A stretch of 64,000 nt of DNA, from contig NZ_SJOF01000008.1 in assembly GCF_004331255.1 (NCBI RefSeq), forward strand, positions 62,001 through 126,000. Direction: 5' to 3'. Position 1 is the stretch's first letter. Each line of letters begins with the position of its first letter. Below, piece by piece: positions 44,753-53,429 of the stretch. Origin of the DNA: Acinetobacter sp. ANC 4173 (GTDB taxonomy: Bacteria > Pseudomonadota > Gammaproteobacteria > Pseudomonadales > Moraxellaceae). The translations under genes were made by a program, and so were the position numbers. Under the pieces are notes generated by a model. It saw nothing but the letters and a program-made list of their open reading frames with translations, was not told where the DNA came from and ran no database searches.

Positions 44753-44783
44753 AAAAAGGCACTGGGTTAAGCAGTGCCTTTTT
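44753..44783 (-). terminator. Terminator after rutD
   Basis: Stem AAAAAGGCACTG/CAGTGCCTTTTT with loop GGTTAAG. On the minus strand it follows rutD by 46 bases and ends in T residues, separating rutD from rutA. Confidence 0.88.
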
Positions 44784-44829
44784 GAATTTTTATATCAACC
44801 TATATGATGGTGAAAATGAACCTGACTTG

Positions 44830-45645
44830 TTAACTTGCCGCTAAATTTTCAGCTAATTTCTTCACTAGTTTTTCTAATAACAATTGATTGAATATTTCAG
44901 GTTGTGTAACCGTTACCGCATGTGCGCCATGCGGCAGCATATCTAATTCAGCATGTGGAAATAGCTGTTTTAATTGATAACTTTGTTGATGCGGCACCAG
45001 AAAATCATCTTCAGTCGCGATTAAATAGATTGGAATTTTATTTAAACTCGAAATTGTTGCAGCCTTCAGTTCATAACTCATTAAAGCATTCAAACGCGTG
45101 AAGACATTTAGCAAAGGAGGAAATTGTTCGATCTGCTTATTTTCCTGAATTTCTAAATCCGCAATATGTGCAGAAATCCATGCTGGCGGATATAAGAACA
45201 ATGCCTGTGCTCGGACATACGCTTCGACACCCGCATATTGCAATAATGATATACGAGTATTGAAACACTTCTGCGTATGCGGATCTAATTGCGCCCAGCC
45301 ATTGATAACCGTAAGCGACAACATGGTTTTTTCAGATTTTTCCAATAAAACGGCCAGCTCTGCCCCAATAAAACCCCCTAAAGCATGCCCAACAAAGTGG
45401 AATTCTTGAATGTTCAATATGGATAATAAATCCATGACCTGTTTGGCTAAGTGAGTCATACTGTAGTTTTCTGCAAGAATGGCTGCATTTTTATGGCAAC
45501 CTTCTTGATCATAAATCACCACATGAAAATGTTGTTGTAATGCTTGTATTTGCGGTGTCCAAAACTGTCCATGTCCACCTAAACCTGCCGATAAAACAAT
45601 ATATTCAGCAGATATTTTTTGTGATGGAAAAACCTGATAATGCAT
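44830..45645 (-). CDS. rutD: Aminoacrylate hydrolase, RutD-like
   Basis: 271 residues, alpha/beta hydrolase fold. The nucleophile elbow reads FVGHALGGFIGAEL, with Ala where serine hydrolases have Ser; E. coli RutD also has GHALG there, so this is a family trait and not damage. NGWAQLDPHTQKCF and a late PHGAHAVTVTQPEIFN match RutD too. It speeds breakdown of aminoacrylate to malonic semialdehyde. Unlike E. coli, it is not inside the operon but a separate unit just upstream of rutA, with a terminator between. Confidence 0.85.
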   Translation of the reverse strand: MHYQVFPSQKISAEYIVLSAGLGGHGQFWTPQIQALQQHFHVVIYDQEGCHKNAAILAENYSMTHLAKQVMDLLSILNIQEFHFVGHALGGFIGAELAVLLEKSEKTMLSLTVINGWAQLDPHTQKCFNTRISLLQYAGVEAYVRAQALFLYPPAWISAHIADLEIQENKQIEQFPPLLNVFTRLNALMSYELKAATISSLNKIPIYLIATEDDFLVPHQQSYQLKQLFPHAELDMLPHGAHAVTVTQPEIFNQLLLEKLVKKLAENLAAS

Positions 45646-45867
45646 AATGATTGGCCTCTAAGAAAAATATATTTCCTAGAGTTCAGCAAAAAATATGCCC
45701 ATTTACTTTTCTTCAATGATTCAAACAATCGCTTTGATCTTTATGGTCGTATTTTCTAAAGATACGATCTGTTACATGCTTTATGTTCTATTTAGCAACA
45801 AAAGCATTTGTATTCTTAGACAAGATTGAACAAAATAATCCTCGAAACATGGTTCATAGGAATAACA

Positions 45868-48369
45868 ATGTCCAATAAAGGTTATCGCCAATTTTATCGT
45901 CAACTCACACAGAAAATTTTAAATAAAGTGGTGAGTCCACAAGTATTAGGCACGACCTCTGAACTGGAACAGCAATATTCAGCTTCGTCCGACACCCCTA
46001 TTTGCTATGTATTACAAGATGCTTCGCTCAGTAATACGGTACTGATTGATAATGAAGCGCAAAAGAGACAGTTACCTTCAGTCTATCAACCTTTAAGGAT
46101 TGGAACAGTTCAAGAAGAAGATTCCATTTTAGTTCTGAACGAAAAGAACCATCTTAAACAAGGATTACATTACCCTTCTAAACTCATTCATTTAATTGAA
46201 ATTTTAGAAAAAAATTCAGAATTGGATGTAGATTTAGTACCTGTGACTATGTTGTGGGGACGTGCACCAGAATACGAAGATTCTTGGTATAAAGCCTTAT
46301 TTGCTGATGCATGGTCAACGCCATCGCCACTCAAACAAGCCATGAATATTTCCTTATATGGACGTGAAAATTATCTGGAATTTCACAAGCCACTTTCTTT
46401 AAGAAAGTTAATAACCGAAGCGAAGGAATTAAGTCCTCATTTCTCGCCTGCACATCATGTAATAAAAGAACTGAATGCCAACTTTAATAAATATAAAGAG
46501 GCAATTTTAGGACCAGACTTGTCTGACCGTCGTAATGTCATTAATAACCTTTTGATTAGCGATGGTGTTAAACATGCCATTCGCAAAGAAAGTATCGATG
46601 AAAATATCAGTATGTTTGAAGCTGAGCATCGTGCACGACACTATTTAACTGAAATCGCCTCTGACTTTTCTTATTCCACGCTACGCTTTGGCTATCTTGC
46701 TTTAACCAAATTATGGACTCAACTTTATGATGGCATTGAAGTTCATAACTTTGATACCGTCCGCGAATTGGCGCAGGACTATGAAATTGTTTATGCCCCC
46801 TGCCATCGTAGTCATATCGATTACCTCTTGCTGTCTTATGTGATTTTTAACCGTGGTTTGATGGTGCCGCACATTGCCGCAGGCATTAACTTGAATTTAC
46901 CGATTGTTGGTCAATTGTTCCGTGGTGCGGGTGCTTACTTTATTCGCCGTAGTTTCAATGGTAATGAACTCTATACTTCTGTATTTAAAGAATATTTGCA
47001 TAGTCTACTGCTGCGTAACACGCCTTTAGAATACTTTATTGAAGGTGGCCGCTCACGTACGGGTTTATTACTGCCTGCTAAAAAAGGCATGTTATCAATG
47101 ACTATTCAAAGTCACTTAAGAGGAAATTCCAAACCTATTGTCTTTATTCCGACTTATTTTGGCTATGAAAAACTATTGGAAGGCACTTCGTACTTAAATG
47201 AACTCAGTGGTAAGCCTAAAGAAGCTGAATCACTTTGGGGAATTTTAAGTTCAGCGCGTAAAATTGAGAAAGTTTTTGGGCAAGTGTACGTTAACTTTGG
47301 CGAGCCTGTTTTTTTAGATACTGTATTAAAACAGCAAGATGCTGAAAAAATTAAACTAAAACTTAATGATAAACTGCCTGCTTCAGTGGTAAATACTGTC
47401 GATCAAACAGCACAATCAATTTTAGAAAACATCAATAAAGCTGTGGTGATTAACCCGATTTCAATCATTTCTTTAATTTTATTGAATGCTCCAGCGCATC
47501 AATTGACTGAATCAAGTTTAGTCGCAACGCTTGATCAGTATCGGAAATTACTGGAACAGAATCGCTATGATGATCGAATGATTATTTCTGAACTTTCTAG
47601 TGCAGACATCATTCAATACGCCTTGAAGTTAAAGCAAGTTGAAATTCATCATCAAAATTCAGAAACATGGGTTCGTGTTTCAGAGAGCCAAAAAATTCTA
47701 TTGAGCTATTTCAGTAATAACATTCTGCATTGCTTTATTTTACCTGCCTTGGTTGCACGTATTATCCAACATTATGAAAAAATTGAGGTTTCTCAATTAA
47801 TTCAATTGGTACAGTCTTTATATCCATTTGTTCAAGAAGAATTCTTTTTGAAATGGCAACTTGAAGATGTCGAAATGCAGATCCACGCCATTTTAGATCA
47901 TTTTGAGGATGCACAGTGGATTAAGCGTGATGCTGGCCACGTTATGCAATCATCAACTGAAAGCACTGGATTACAAACGCTTGCAGCATTGTCTGAGCAT
48001 AGCTTAAATAACTTCGTTGTCATGCAAAGCATATTTACTCAATATGCAAATACGCAAACCTTCTCTGAAAAAGTGTTTGAGAAAATGGCAAAAGCAGCAT
48101 TACAGCAATTAAGTCAAAACAAAGTCATTACTCAAGGCTACTATTTCGACAGTGCTACTTTAAAAGGCTATTTGACGACTTTGAAAAAGTTGGGACTTGC
48201 TGAAGTTACCCGCGAACATCTATTACTCGCGCCAGATTTTGTGACCCAGATGCAACATCGTCTAGCATGGTATGCGCAAGAGCATCAAGATGCATTTGAT
48301 CATGCGAGCCTATTTAATGAAAAAGAACTGAAACATTTTTATGACAGTGTAAAAGTAAAAAAGAGTTAA
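45868..48369 (+). CDS. plsB: Glycerol-3-phosphate 1-O-acyltransferase
   Basis: 833 residues from ATG at 45868, with AGGA ahead of it; the frame extends to a TTG at 45826. Membrane-bound enzyme that starts phospholipid synthesis with acyl-CoA or acyl-ACP. Acyltransferase block I is HRSHID in APCHRSHIDYLLLSY near residue 310 (HX4D), block II GAGAYFIRRSFNG, block III FIEGGRSRTGLLLPAK and block IV VFIPTYFGYEKLLEG. The length fits E. coli PlsB (807). It is divergent from rutD across 222 bp. Confidence 0.95.
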   Translation: MSNKGYRQFYRQLTQKILNKVVSPQVLGTTSELEQQYSASSDTPICYVLQDASLSNTVLIDNEAQKRQLPSVYQPLRIGTVQEEDSILVLNEKNHLKQGLHYPSKLIHLIEILEKNSELDVDLVPVTMLWGRAPEYEDSWYKALFADAWSTPSPLKQAMNISLYGRENYLEFHKPLSLRKLITEAKELSPHFSPAHHVIKELNANFNKYKEAILGPDLSDRRNVINNLLISDGVKHAIRKESIDENISMFEAEHRARHYLTEIASDFSYSTLRFGYLALTKLWTQLYDGIEVHNFDTVRELAQDYEIVYAPCHRSHIDYLLLSYVIFNRGLMVPHIAAGINLNLPIVGQLFRGAGAYFIRRSFNGNELYTSVFKEYLHSLLLRNTPLEYFIEGGRSRTGLLLPAKKGMLSMTIQSHLRGNSKPIVFIPTYFGYEKLLEGTSYLNELSGKPKEAESLWGILSSARKIEKVFGQVYVNFGEPVFLDTVLKQQDAEKIKLKLNDKLPASVVNTVDQTAQSILENINKAVVINPISIISLILLNAPAHQLTESSLVATLDQYRKLLEQNRYDDRMIISELSSADIIQYALKLKQVEIHHQNSETWVRVSESQKILLSYFSNNILHCFILPALVARIIQHYEKIEVSQLIQLVQSLYPFVQEEFFLKWQLEDVEMQIHAILDHFEDAQWIKRDAGHVMQSSTESTGLQTLAALSEHSLNNFVVMQSIFTQYANTQTFSEKVFEKMAKAALQQLSQNKVITQGYYFDSATLKGYLTTLKKLGLAEVTREHLLLAPDFVTQMQHRLAWYAQEHQDAFDHASLFNEKELKHFYDSVKVKKS

Positions 48370-48378
48370 GTGCCATCA

Positions 48379-48417
48379 ATTACGGCATGTCATTTTAATC
48401 AAATTGCATGCCGTAAT
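48379..48417. other. Stem-loop after plsB
   Basis: ATTACGGCATG (48379-48389) pairs with CATGCCGTAAT (48407-48417) across 17 bases. It starts 10 bases after the plsB stop. There is no T run after the stem, so it is a doubtful terminator and perhaps a stability element. Confidence 0.45.
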
Positions 48418-48506
48418 CAGCATTATTTATAAGAAAATCTGATAATTGTTTTCATTAAAAACCATCTAGATTGAAATTTTAGCTACATCTAATCTGCACA
48501 TTGTAC

Positions 48507-48522
48507 GCTTATAATAGTAAGC
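48507..48522 (+). promoter_or_regulatory. Promoter -10 with overlapping palindrome before the ArsR gene
   Basis: GCTTA-TAATAG-TAAGC. It contains a perfect TATAAT (48510-48515) and lies 22 bases before the regulator start, so the regulator could repress its own gene by covering the -10. No good -35 is visible at 16-18 bp. Confidence 0.45.
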
Positions 48523-48543
48523 TGATTTTAATGAGACGTACCA

Positions 48544-48864
48544 ATGGAAAATGATTTTGAAATTACATCGATGCGAAATTCCGCTGAACATGTGGTGAGT
48601 ATTTTAAAATCACTGGCTAATACGGACCGTTTACTCATTTTATGTCATTTGGCAAAACAAGAACTGAATGTTTCGCAAATTGAACAAATCACGCAAATTA
48701 CTCAGCCTACGCTGTCTCAGCAATTGATGATGTTAAGAAAAAGTGATGTGGTCAGCACACGCCGTGACGGTAAGCAAATCTTTTATTCGATTAAAGATGA
48801 AAAATTAGTACAGGTACTGCAAACTTTATATGAACTGTATTGTACTAAGTCTGTATTAAGTTAA
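48544..48864 (+). CDS. ArsR-family regulator, BigR/SqrR-like persulfide sensor
   Basis: 106 residues with an ArsR winged helix (KSLANTDRLLILCHLAKQEL, QITQPTLSQQLMMLRKSDVV, RRDGKQIFYSI). It lacks the ELCVCDL metal site of ArsR. It has exactly two cysteines, C34 (LLILCHL) and C100 (YELYCTKS), 66 residues apart, the same spacing as C41/C107 of SqrR and C42/C108 of BigR. Those proteins form a disulfide or polysulfide link when reactive sulfur rises and then release DNA. The gene is 78 bp before a SulP transporter, a likely target. No sulfide oxidation enzyme is adjacent. Confidence 0.8.
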   Translation: MENDFEITSMRNSAEHVVSILKSLANTDRLLILCHLAKQELNVSQIEQITQITQPTLSQQLMMLRKSDVVSTRRDGKQIFYSIKDEKLVQVLQTLYELYCTKSVLS

Positions 48865-48942
48865 ATAAAATCATTATTCTATTTTCTTTCTTGTTGTGAT
48901 TTCTGTGCATAATATATTTAAAGTTGCGCTTTAGATCAGCCT

Positions 48943-50676
48943 ATGTCTAATTCAAAGAAATCATATTCAAAATATTTTCCAGCTTGTATTTGGCTTGCAG
49001 ATTACAATTTTTCCAACTTTAAATCTGATTTGCTTTCCGCAGTCATTGTAATTGCCATGTTGGTACCACAAGGCATGGCATATGCCATGCTCGCAGGCTT
49101 ACCTCCGATTATAGGTTTGTATGCTAGCATGTTGCCCATGATTGTTTATGCATTCTTTGGCAGTAGCCCTACACTTTCGATTGGCCCTGTGGCTATTATT
49201 TCGATGATGACCTTTGCCACACTAACGCCATTTTTTGAGGCAGGTTCAGAAGCATATATTCAAGCAGCCTGTTTACTGGCGATGATGGTCGGGATTATTT
49301 CTTTCTTATTGGGCATCTTCAAATTTGGTTTTCTCATCCAACTGATCAGCCACCCTGTCATTCATAGCTTTATTATTGCATCGGCATTACTGATTGCTTT
49401 GGGGCAAATCAAGTTCTTACTGGATATCCCCCTTCAATCAAACAATATCCCTGAACTGATCATCAGCTTTTATCACAATATAACGCATGCACATTTGGGT
49501 ACTTTGCTATTTGGCGTGGCAGCCATGCTGTTTTTAATTTATATGCCCAAATTGCTAAATTTAGGTCATATCCAACAACGTTTTAAATTTTCAGGCTTTT
49601 TGATTAAAGCGATACCGCTGCTTCTCGTGGTTTTGTCTATTACTTTGGTTTCTGTTTTACAACTTGAACATGTAGGGATTAAAACGGTAGGTGAAATTCC
49701 ATCTGGCTTTCCACCTTTAAAGCTTCCCAACTGGAATTGGGATTTAGTACTGCAACTTCTTCCTGGCGCAAGCATGATTGCCATGATTAGTTTTATCGAA
49801 TCGCTTTCAATTGCTCAAGCAACAGCGTTACAGCAACGTAGTGCTTTAAATAGTAATCAAGAGCTAATTGCATTAGGACTTTCGAACTTGAGTGCAGGCA
49901 TAAGTTCTGCCTTTCCAGTCACTGGAAGTTTGTCACGTACCGTCGTGAATGCCGATGCAGGAGCAAAAACACCTATGGCGGGTATTTTATCTTCCTGTTT
50001 TATAGTCGTTGTCAGCTTATTCTTTACTGGATTTTTTAAAAACCTTCCTGTGGCTATTCTGGCTGCAACGATTATCGTTTCAATTTGGAAGCTAGTTGAT
50101 TTAAAACCCTTTTTTGAAACATGGCATTATTCTAAAGCAGATGGTATTGCCATGTGGATTACATTTTTTGGGGTTATTTGCATTGATATTTCTACAGGTT
50201 TAATTTTAGGGGTTATTTCAACCTTTCTGTTAATGCTCTGGCGTATTAGTCGTCCGCATATGGCTGTGATTGGTTTGGTTGAAGGTACACAGCATTTTCG
50301 GAATCAGCAGCGCTATCCTGTTAAAACAGTCGACTCTATTCTTTCCTTGCGGATAGATGAAGGTTTGAATTTTTTAAATGCCAGTAGCTTTAAAAGCTTT
50401 TTTATTAATGCAGTCAGTGAAAAGAAACATGTGCAATTTGTGATCGTAAATTGCTCTGGGGTCAGTAGTATTGATTATAGTGCGTTAGAGGTTTTGGAAG
50501 AATTAGATGCTGAACTGCATAAACTCAATATTCAACTGCATCTTTCCGAAGTCAAGGGACCTGTAATGGATAAACTGATTCATTCCCGACTTTATGAGAA
50601 GTTAGATGGACGCATTCATTTAACCCATTACCAAGCCATTCAGGCTTTAAATCCAGAATTTTTAAGTTTAACTTGA
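48943..50676 (+). CDS. SulP family anion permease with STAS domain
   Basis: 577 residues. Residues 10-430 form the SLC26/SulP membrane domain, with VIVIAMLVPQGMAYAMLAGL and GLYASMLPMIVYAFFGSSP, the start of the fold's 7+7 helices, and FPVTGSLSRTVVNADAGAKT with the conserved NxxxGAKT run. Residues 450-570 are a cytoplasmic STAS domain (FVIVNCSGVSSIDYSALEVL). Likely substrates are sulfate, another sulfur oxyanion, bicarbonate or a dicarboxylate; sequence does not decide. Next to a BigR-like regulator a sulfur oxyanion is favoured. Downstream is sstT, 228 bp away. Confidence 0.85.
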   Translation: MSNSKKSYSKYFPACIWLADYNFSNFKSDLLSAVIVIAMLVPQGMAYAMLAGLPPIIGLYASMLPMIVYAFFGSSPTLSIGPVAIISMMTFATLTPFFEAGSEAYIQAACLLAMMVGIISFLLGIFKFGFLIQLISHPVIHSFIIASALLIALGQIKFLLDIPLQSNNIPELIISFYHNITHAHLGTLLFGVAAMLFLIYMPKLLNLGHIQQRFKFSGFLIKAIPLLLVVLSITLVSVLQLEHVGIKTVGEIPSGFPPLKLPNWNWDLVLQLLPGASMIAMISFIESLSIAQATALQQRSALNSNQELIALGLSNLSAGISSAFPVTGSLSRTVVNADAGAKTPMAGILSSCFIVVVSLFFTGFFKNLPVAILAATIIVSIWKLVDLKPFFETWHYSKADGIAMWITFFGVICIDISTGLILGVISTFLLMLWRISRPHMAVIGLVEGTQHFRNQQRYPVKTVDSILSLRIDEGLNFLNASSFKSFFINAVSEKKHVQFVIVNCSGVSSIDYSALEVLEELDAELHKLNIQLHLSEVKGPVMDKLIHSRLYEKLDGRIHLTHYQAIQALNPEFLSLT

Positions 50677-50904
50677 AAAGCTAAGTAAATAATTTCAAAG
50701 CTGTTATTTCAGATTGGCTTCCTTCAGAAAGGTATTTTTTGCAATAAAATTCGGTTTTTCCTTGTTTTAAATCAAAAAATATCAACTTTAAAAAGAATAA
50801 GTTAGTTTTTATATCAAAATATCTTTTATCCATTTTAAATTTTAGGTATAGAATTGCTCACTTAATTTTATTCTCTGCCCTCGTAGTACTGACAAGGTCA
50901 ACCT

Positions 50905-52098
50905 ATGTTTTCAGCTTTTGCGCGTTTAAGTTTAGTTACGCGAATCCTCATCGCCATTATTTTAGGGATGGCAGTTGCCTTCTTGTTCCCAAATGCTGCT
51001 CCTTATTTGAGCCTTTTAGGTGACCTATTTATTAAGGCCCTAAAATCTGTTGCACCTATTTTAGTTTTTGTATTGGTGATGGCATCCATCTCCAATTTTA
51101 AAGTTGGACATAGTGCAAATCTTCGTCCAATTATGATCTTATATGCAGTGGGCATGTTGCTAGCTGCGTTCAGTGCTGTGGCTGCGAGCTTGGTCTTCCC
51201 AAGTACTTTATTTTTGGACGTTCCTGCACAAGGTGAATTACAACCACCAGGAAATTTGGCAGAGATTTTAAAGAATTTACTTTTAAGTTTTATTGCAAAC
51301 CCTGTTACAGCAATTAGCGAAGCCAACTTTATTGGTATTTTAGCTTGGGCGATTGCTCTTGGTTTAGCCTTCCGTCACGCACATGACAGCACCAAAGTAT
51401 TTATTGCAGATGCGGCAAATGCTGTAAATCATGTCATCCGTATTGTGATTAACTTTGCACCAGTCGGTATTTTTGGTTTAGTCGCAGTCACATTTGCAGA
51501 TTCTGGTTTAAAAACATTATCGACGTACGCTCAACTTTTAGCTGTATTGCTTGGAACAATGTTCTTTGTTGCATTGGTCATTAACCCAATTTTAGTTGCT
51601 TTAACAACTCGTCAAAATCCTTACCCGCTTGTATTGCAATGCTTACGTGAAAGTGGGATTACTGCATTCTTTACCCGTAGTTCGGCTGCCAATATTCCTG
51701 TCAACCTTGATTTGGCAAAACGTTTAGGGGTAAATGAAGCGACAGCCAGTGTTGCCATTCCTTTAGGGGCTACTGTGAATATGGCAGGTGCATCGGTGAC
51801 CATTACCGTCTTAACTTTAGCAGCAGTCCATACTTTAGGTATTTCAGTTGATTTTACCACCATGATAATTTTATCTGTTGTGGCTTCAATCTCGGCTTGT
51901 GGTGCATCGGGTGTTGCGGGTGGCTCATTATTACTAATTCCAGTTGCCTGTGGTTTATTTGGTATTTCTTCTGATATCGCAATGCAAGTGGTCGCTATTG
52001 GTATGGTGATTAGTGTTCTACAAGACTCAACTGAAACGGCATTAAACTCATCTACAGATGTTTTATTTACTGTAGCAGTTGATCGTGCATCACGTTAA
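50905..52098 (+). CDS. sstT: Serine/threonine:Na+ symporter
   Basis: 397 residues, DAACS (glutamate transporter) family with eight helices and two re-entrant hairpins. [19 protein letters not shown] near residue 40, and the hairpin 2/TM8 segments [20 protein letters not shown] and [20 protein letters not shown], with [31 protein letters not shown] and the length match E. coli SstT (414) better than GltP. It imports L-serine and L-threonine with sodium. Confidence 0.9.
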   Translation: MFSAFARLSLVTRILIAIILGMAVAFLFPNAAPYLSLLGDLFIKALKSVAPILVFVLVMASISNFKVGHSANLRPIMILYAVGMLLAAFSAVAASLVFPSTLFLDVPAQGELQPPGNLAEILKNLLLSFIANPVTAISEANFIGILAWAIALGLAFRHAHDSTKVFIADAANAVNHVIRIVINFAPVGIFGLVAVTFADSGLKTLSTYAQLLAVLLGTMFFVALVINPILVALTTRQNPYPLVLQCLRESGITAFFTRSSAANIPVNLDLAKRLGVNEATASVAIPLGATVNMAGASVTITVLTLAAVHTLGISVDFTTMIILSVVASISACGASGVAGGSLLLIPVACGLFGISSDIAMQVVAIGMVISVLQDSTETALNSSTDVLFTVAVDRASR

Positions 52099-52150
52099 TA
52101 TTATTTTATAAATAATAATTTAGACATTTATTGGATGGTTGTATCGCGAT

Positions 52151-52819
52151 ATGCCATTTCAAACTTTACCGTTTTGGATGCAACTAGGGGCATTCTTTCT
52201 CGCAATTAATGCGGGCATGATTAACGTACTCGGACTGGTCACGGTATTGCACCAGTCTGTTTCTCACATGACTGGAAACGTGAGTATGTTATCGATGGCT
52301 ATTGTCCATTGGGACCCTGCTTCAATTCTCTATCTCCTTCTGGTTATCCTCTGCTATGTCGCGGGGTCTTGCTATAGCGGACTTATACTTGGAAATAGCA
52401 CGTTCCAACTGGGTCGACGCTATGGTATTCCATTGAGTCTAGTTGCTCTCTTTATCCTACTGTGTTGGCTCATTTTGCCCTATTTACCGCGTTATGCTTT
52501 GTTGTGGGCTTGCGCGGCTATGGGAATCCAGAATGCAATGGTCAGTCATTACAAGGGGACTATTATTCGTACCACCCACTTATCTGGTGTTCTCACCGAC
52601 TTGGGGCTTGCCTTAGGTTACCGATTGATAGGTTTAAAAGTTGGGCAGCGGCGAATAATTTTGCATTTACTCATTTTATTTGGCTTTCTGCTAGGTGGAC
52701 TGGTTGCAAGCCTGATTTATCCTTATTTAAAATTAAACGCGTATCTCATTCCAGTCGGTTTAAGTTTCTGCTTAAGTCTGGTGTACTGGATCATTTACTT
52801 TCAATATCGTCATCATTAA
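52151..52819 (+). CDS. DUF1275 (YoaK) family membrane protein
   Basis: 222 residues from ATG at 52151; a TTG at 52139 would overlap the GGATGG likely to be the ribosome site. Six or so hydrophobic segments. GMINVLGLVTVLHQSVSHMTG near residue 20, and MGIQNAMVSHYKGTIIRTTH with LSGVLTDLG, are the two family motifs (the SHMTGN and T-hxTG repeats). Function is unknown for the family. It lies between sstT and the DUF2058 gene, 18 bp before the latter, so the two are probably co-transcribed. Confidence 0.82.
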   Translation: MPFQTLPFWMQLGAFFLAINAGMINVLGLVTVLHQSVSHMTGNVSMLSMAIVHWDPASILYLLLVILCYVAGSCYSGLILGNSTFQLGRRYGIPLSLVALFILLCWLILPYLPRYALLWACAAMGIQNAMVSHYKGTIIRTTHLSGVLTDLGLALGYRLIGLKVGQRRIILHLLILFGFLLGGLVASLIYPYLKLNAYLIPVGLSFCLSLVYWIIYFQYRHH

Positions 52820-52836
52820 CCCTTTTGGAATTTATT

Positions 52837-53373
52837 ATGGTTAAAAATGCTTTACAGGCACAGTTATTAAAAGCGGGTCTGGTAGACAATAAAAAGGCAA
52901 AAAAACTGTCTAAACAGGCGGTGCATGAGCAACGCACTGGACAAAATGACGATGCTGAGATCAAAGCAAAAATTGCCCAAGACAAACAAGATAAAATGGC
53001 AAAAGATCAAGCCCTTGAGCAAGAAAAGAAAAGTATTTTACAAGAGAAAGAATTAAAAGCCTCAATTGTGCAAATGATTCAGCAACATAAAATTAAAGAT
53101 GTTGCTGGTGATGTGGTCTATCAATTTATTGATGAAACCAAAATCAAAAAAGTGTATTTACAGCAGCAAGTGTATAACGCATTGGTATCTGGCAGTTTAG
53201 TGATTGCCAAAGATCAAGACAGTTATGCATATTTGCCTAAAGCACTGGCAGATCGCATTAATGAAAAAATGACGGGCTTTATTATTGTGAACAATTCTGA
53301 AAAGAATGAAGAAGTGACAGATGAAGAAGATCCGTACGCGGCTTATGTGATTCCAGATGATTTAATGTGGTAA
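52837..53373 (+). CDS. DUF2058 family protein, YaiL-like
   Basis: 178 residues from ATG at 52837, which removes a long out-of-frame extension that overlaps the DUF1275 gene. MVKNALQAQLLKAGLVDNKK and the KKLSKQAVHEQRTGQND run match E. coli YaiL (179). The charged middle (residues 40-85) is likely coiled-coil, and the C-terminal half binds as a compact domain ending YAAYVIPDDLMW. YaiL has been described as nucleoprotein or polynucleotide associated; the biochemical role is not settled. Terminator follows directly. Confidence 0.88.
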   Translation: MVKNALQAQLLKAGLVDNKKAKKLSKQAVHEQRTGQNDDAEIKAKIAQDKQDKMAKDQALEQEKKSILQEKELKASIVQMIQQHKIKDVAGDVVYQFIDETKIKKVYLQQQVYNALVSGSLVIAKDQDSYAYLPKALADRINEKMTGFIIVNNSEKNEEVTDEEDPYAAYVIPDDLMW

Positions 53374-53381
53374 TCAGAATC

Positions 53382-53408
53382 AAAAGGGCGTCATCTAGAC
53401 GCCCTTTT
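53382..53408. terminator. Bidirectional terminator
   Basis: Stem AAAAGGGCGTC, loop ATCTA, stem GACGCCCTTTT. It lies between the convergent DUF2058 gene and TonB-dependent receptor gene and has A and T runs for both directions. Confidence 0.92.
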
Positions 53409-53429
53409 CAATAATGATAAAAAATATCT

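Noticed and set aside
44830-45645. rutD as a damaged hydrolase because its nucleophile serine is replaced by alanine
   Set aside because: E. coli RutD carries the same GHALG motif, so it is a family property.
45646-45867. Regulatory sites between rutD and plsB
   Set aside because: Short inverted repeats are present but no pattern I can assign.
52462-52836. Long N-terminal extension of the DUF2058 gene
   Set aside because: It overlaps the DUF1275 gene out of frame and does not resemble protein; ATG at 52837 gives the YaiL length.
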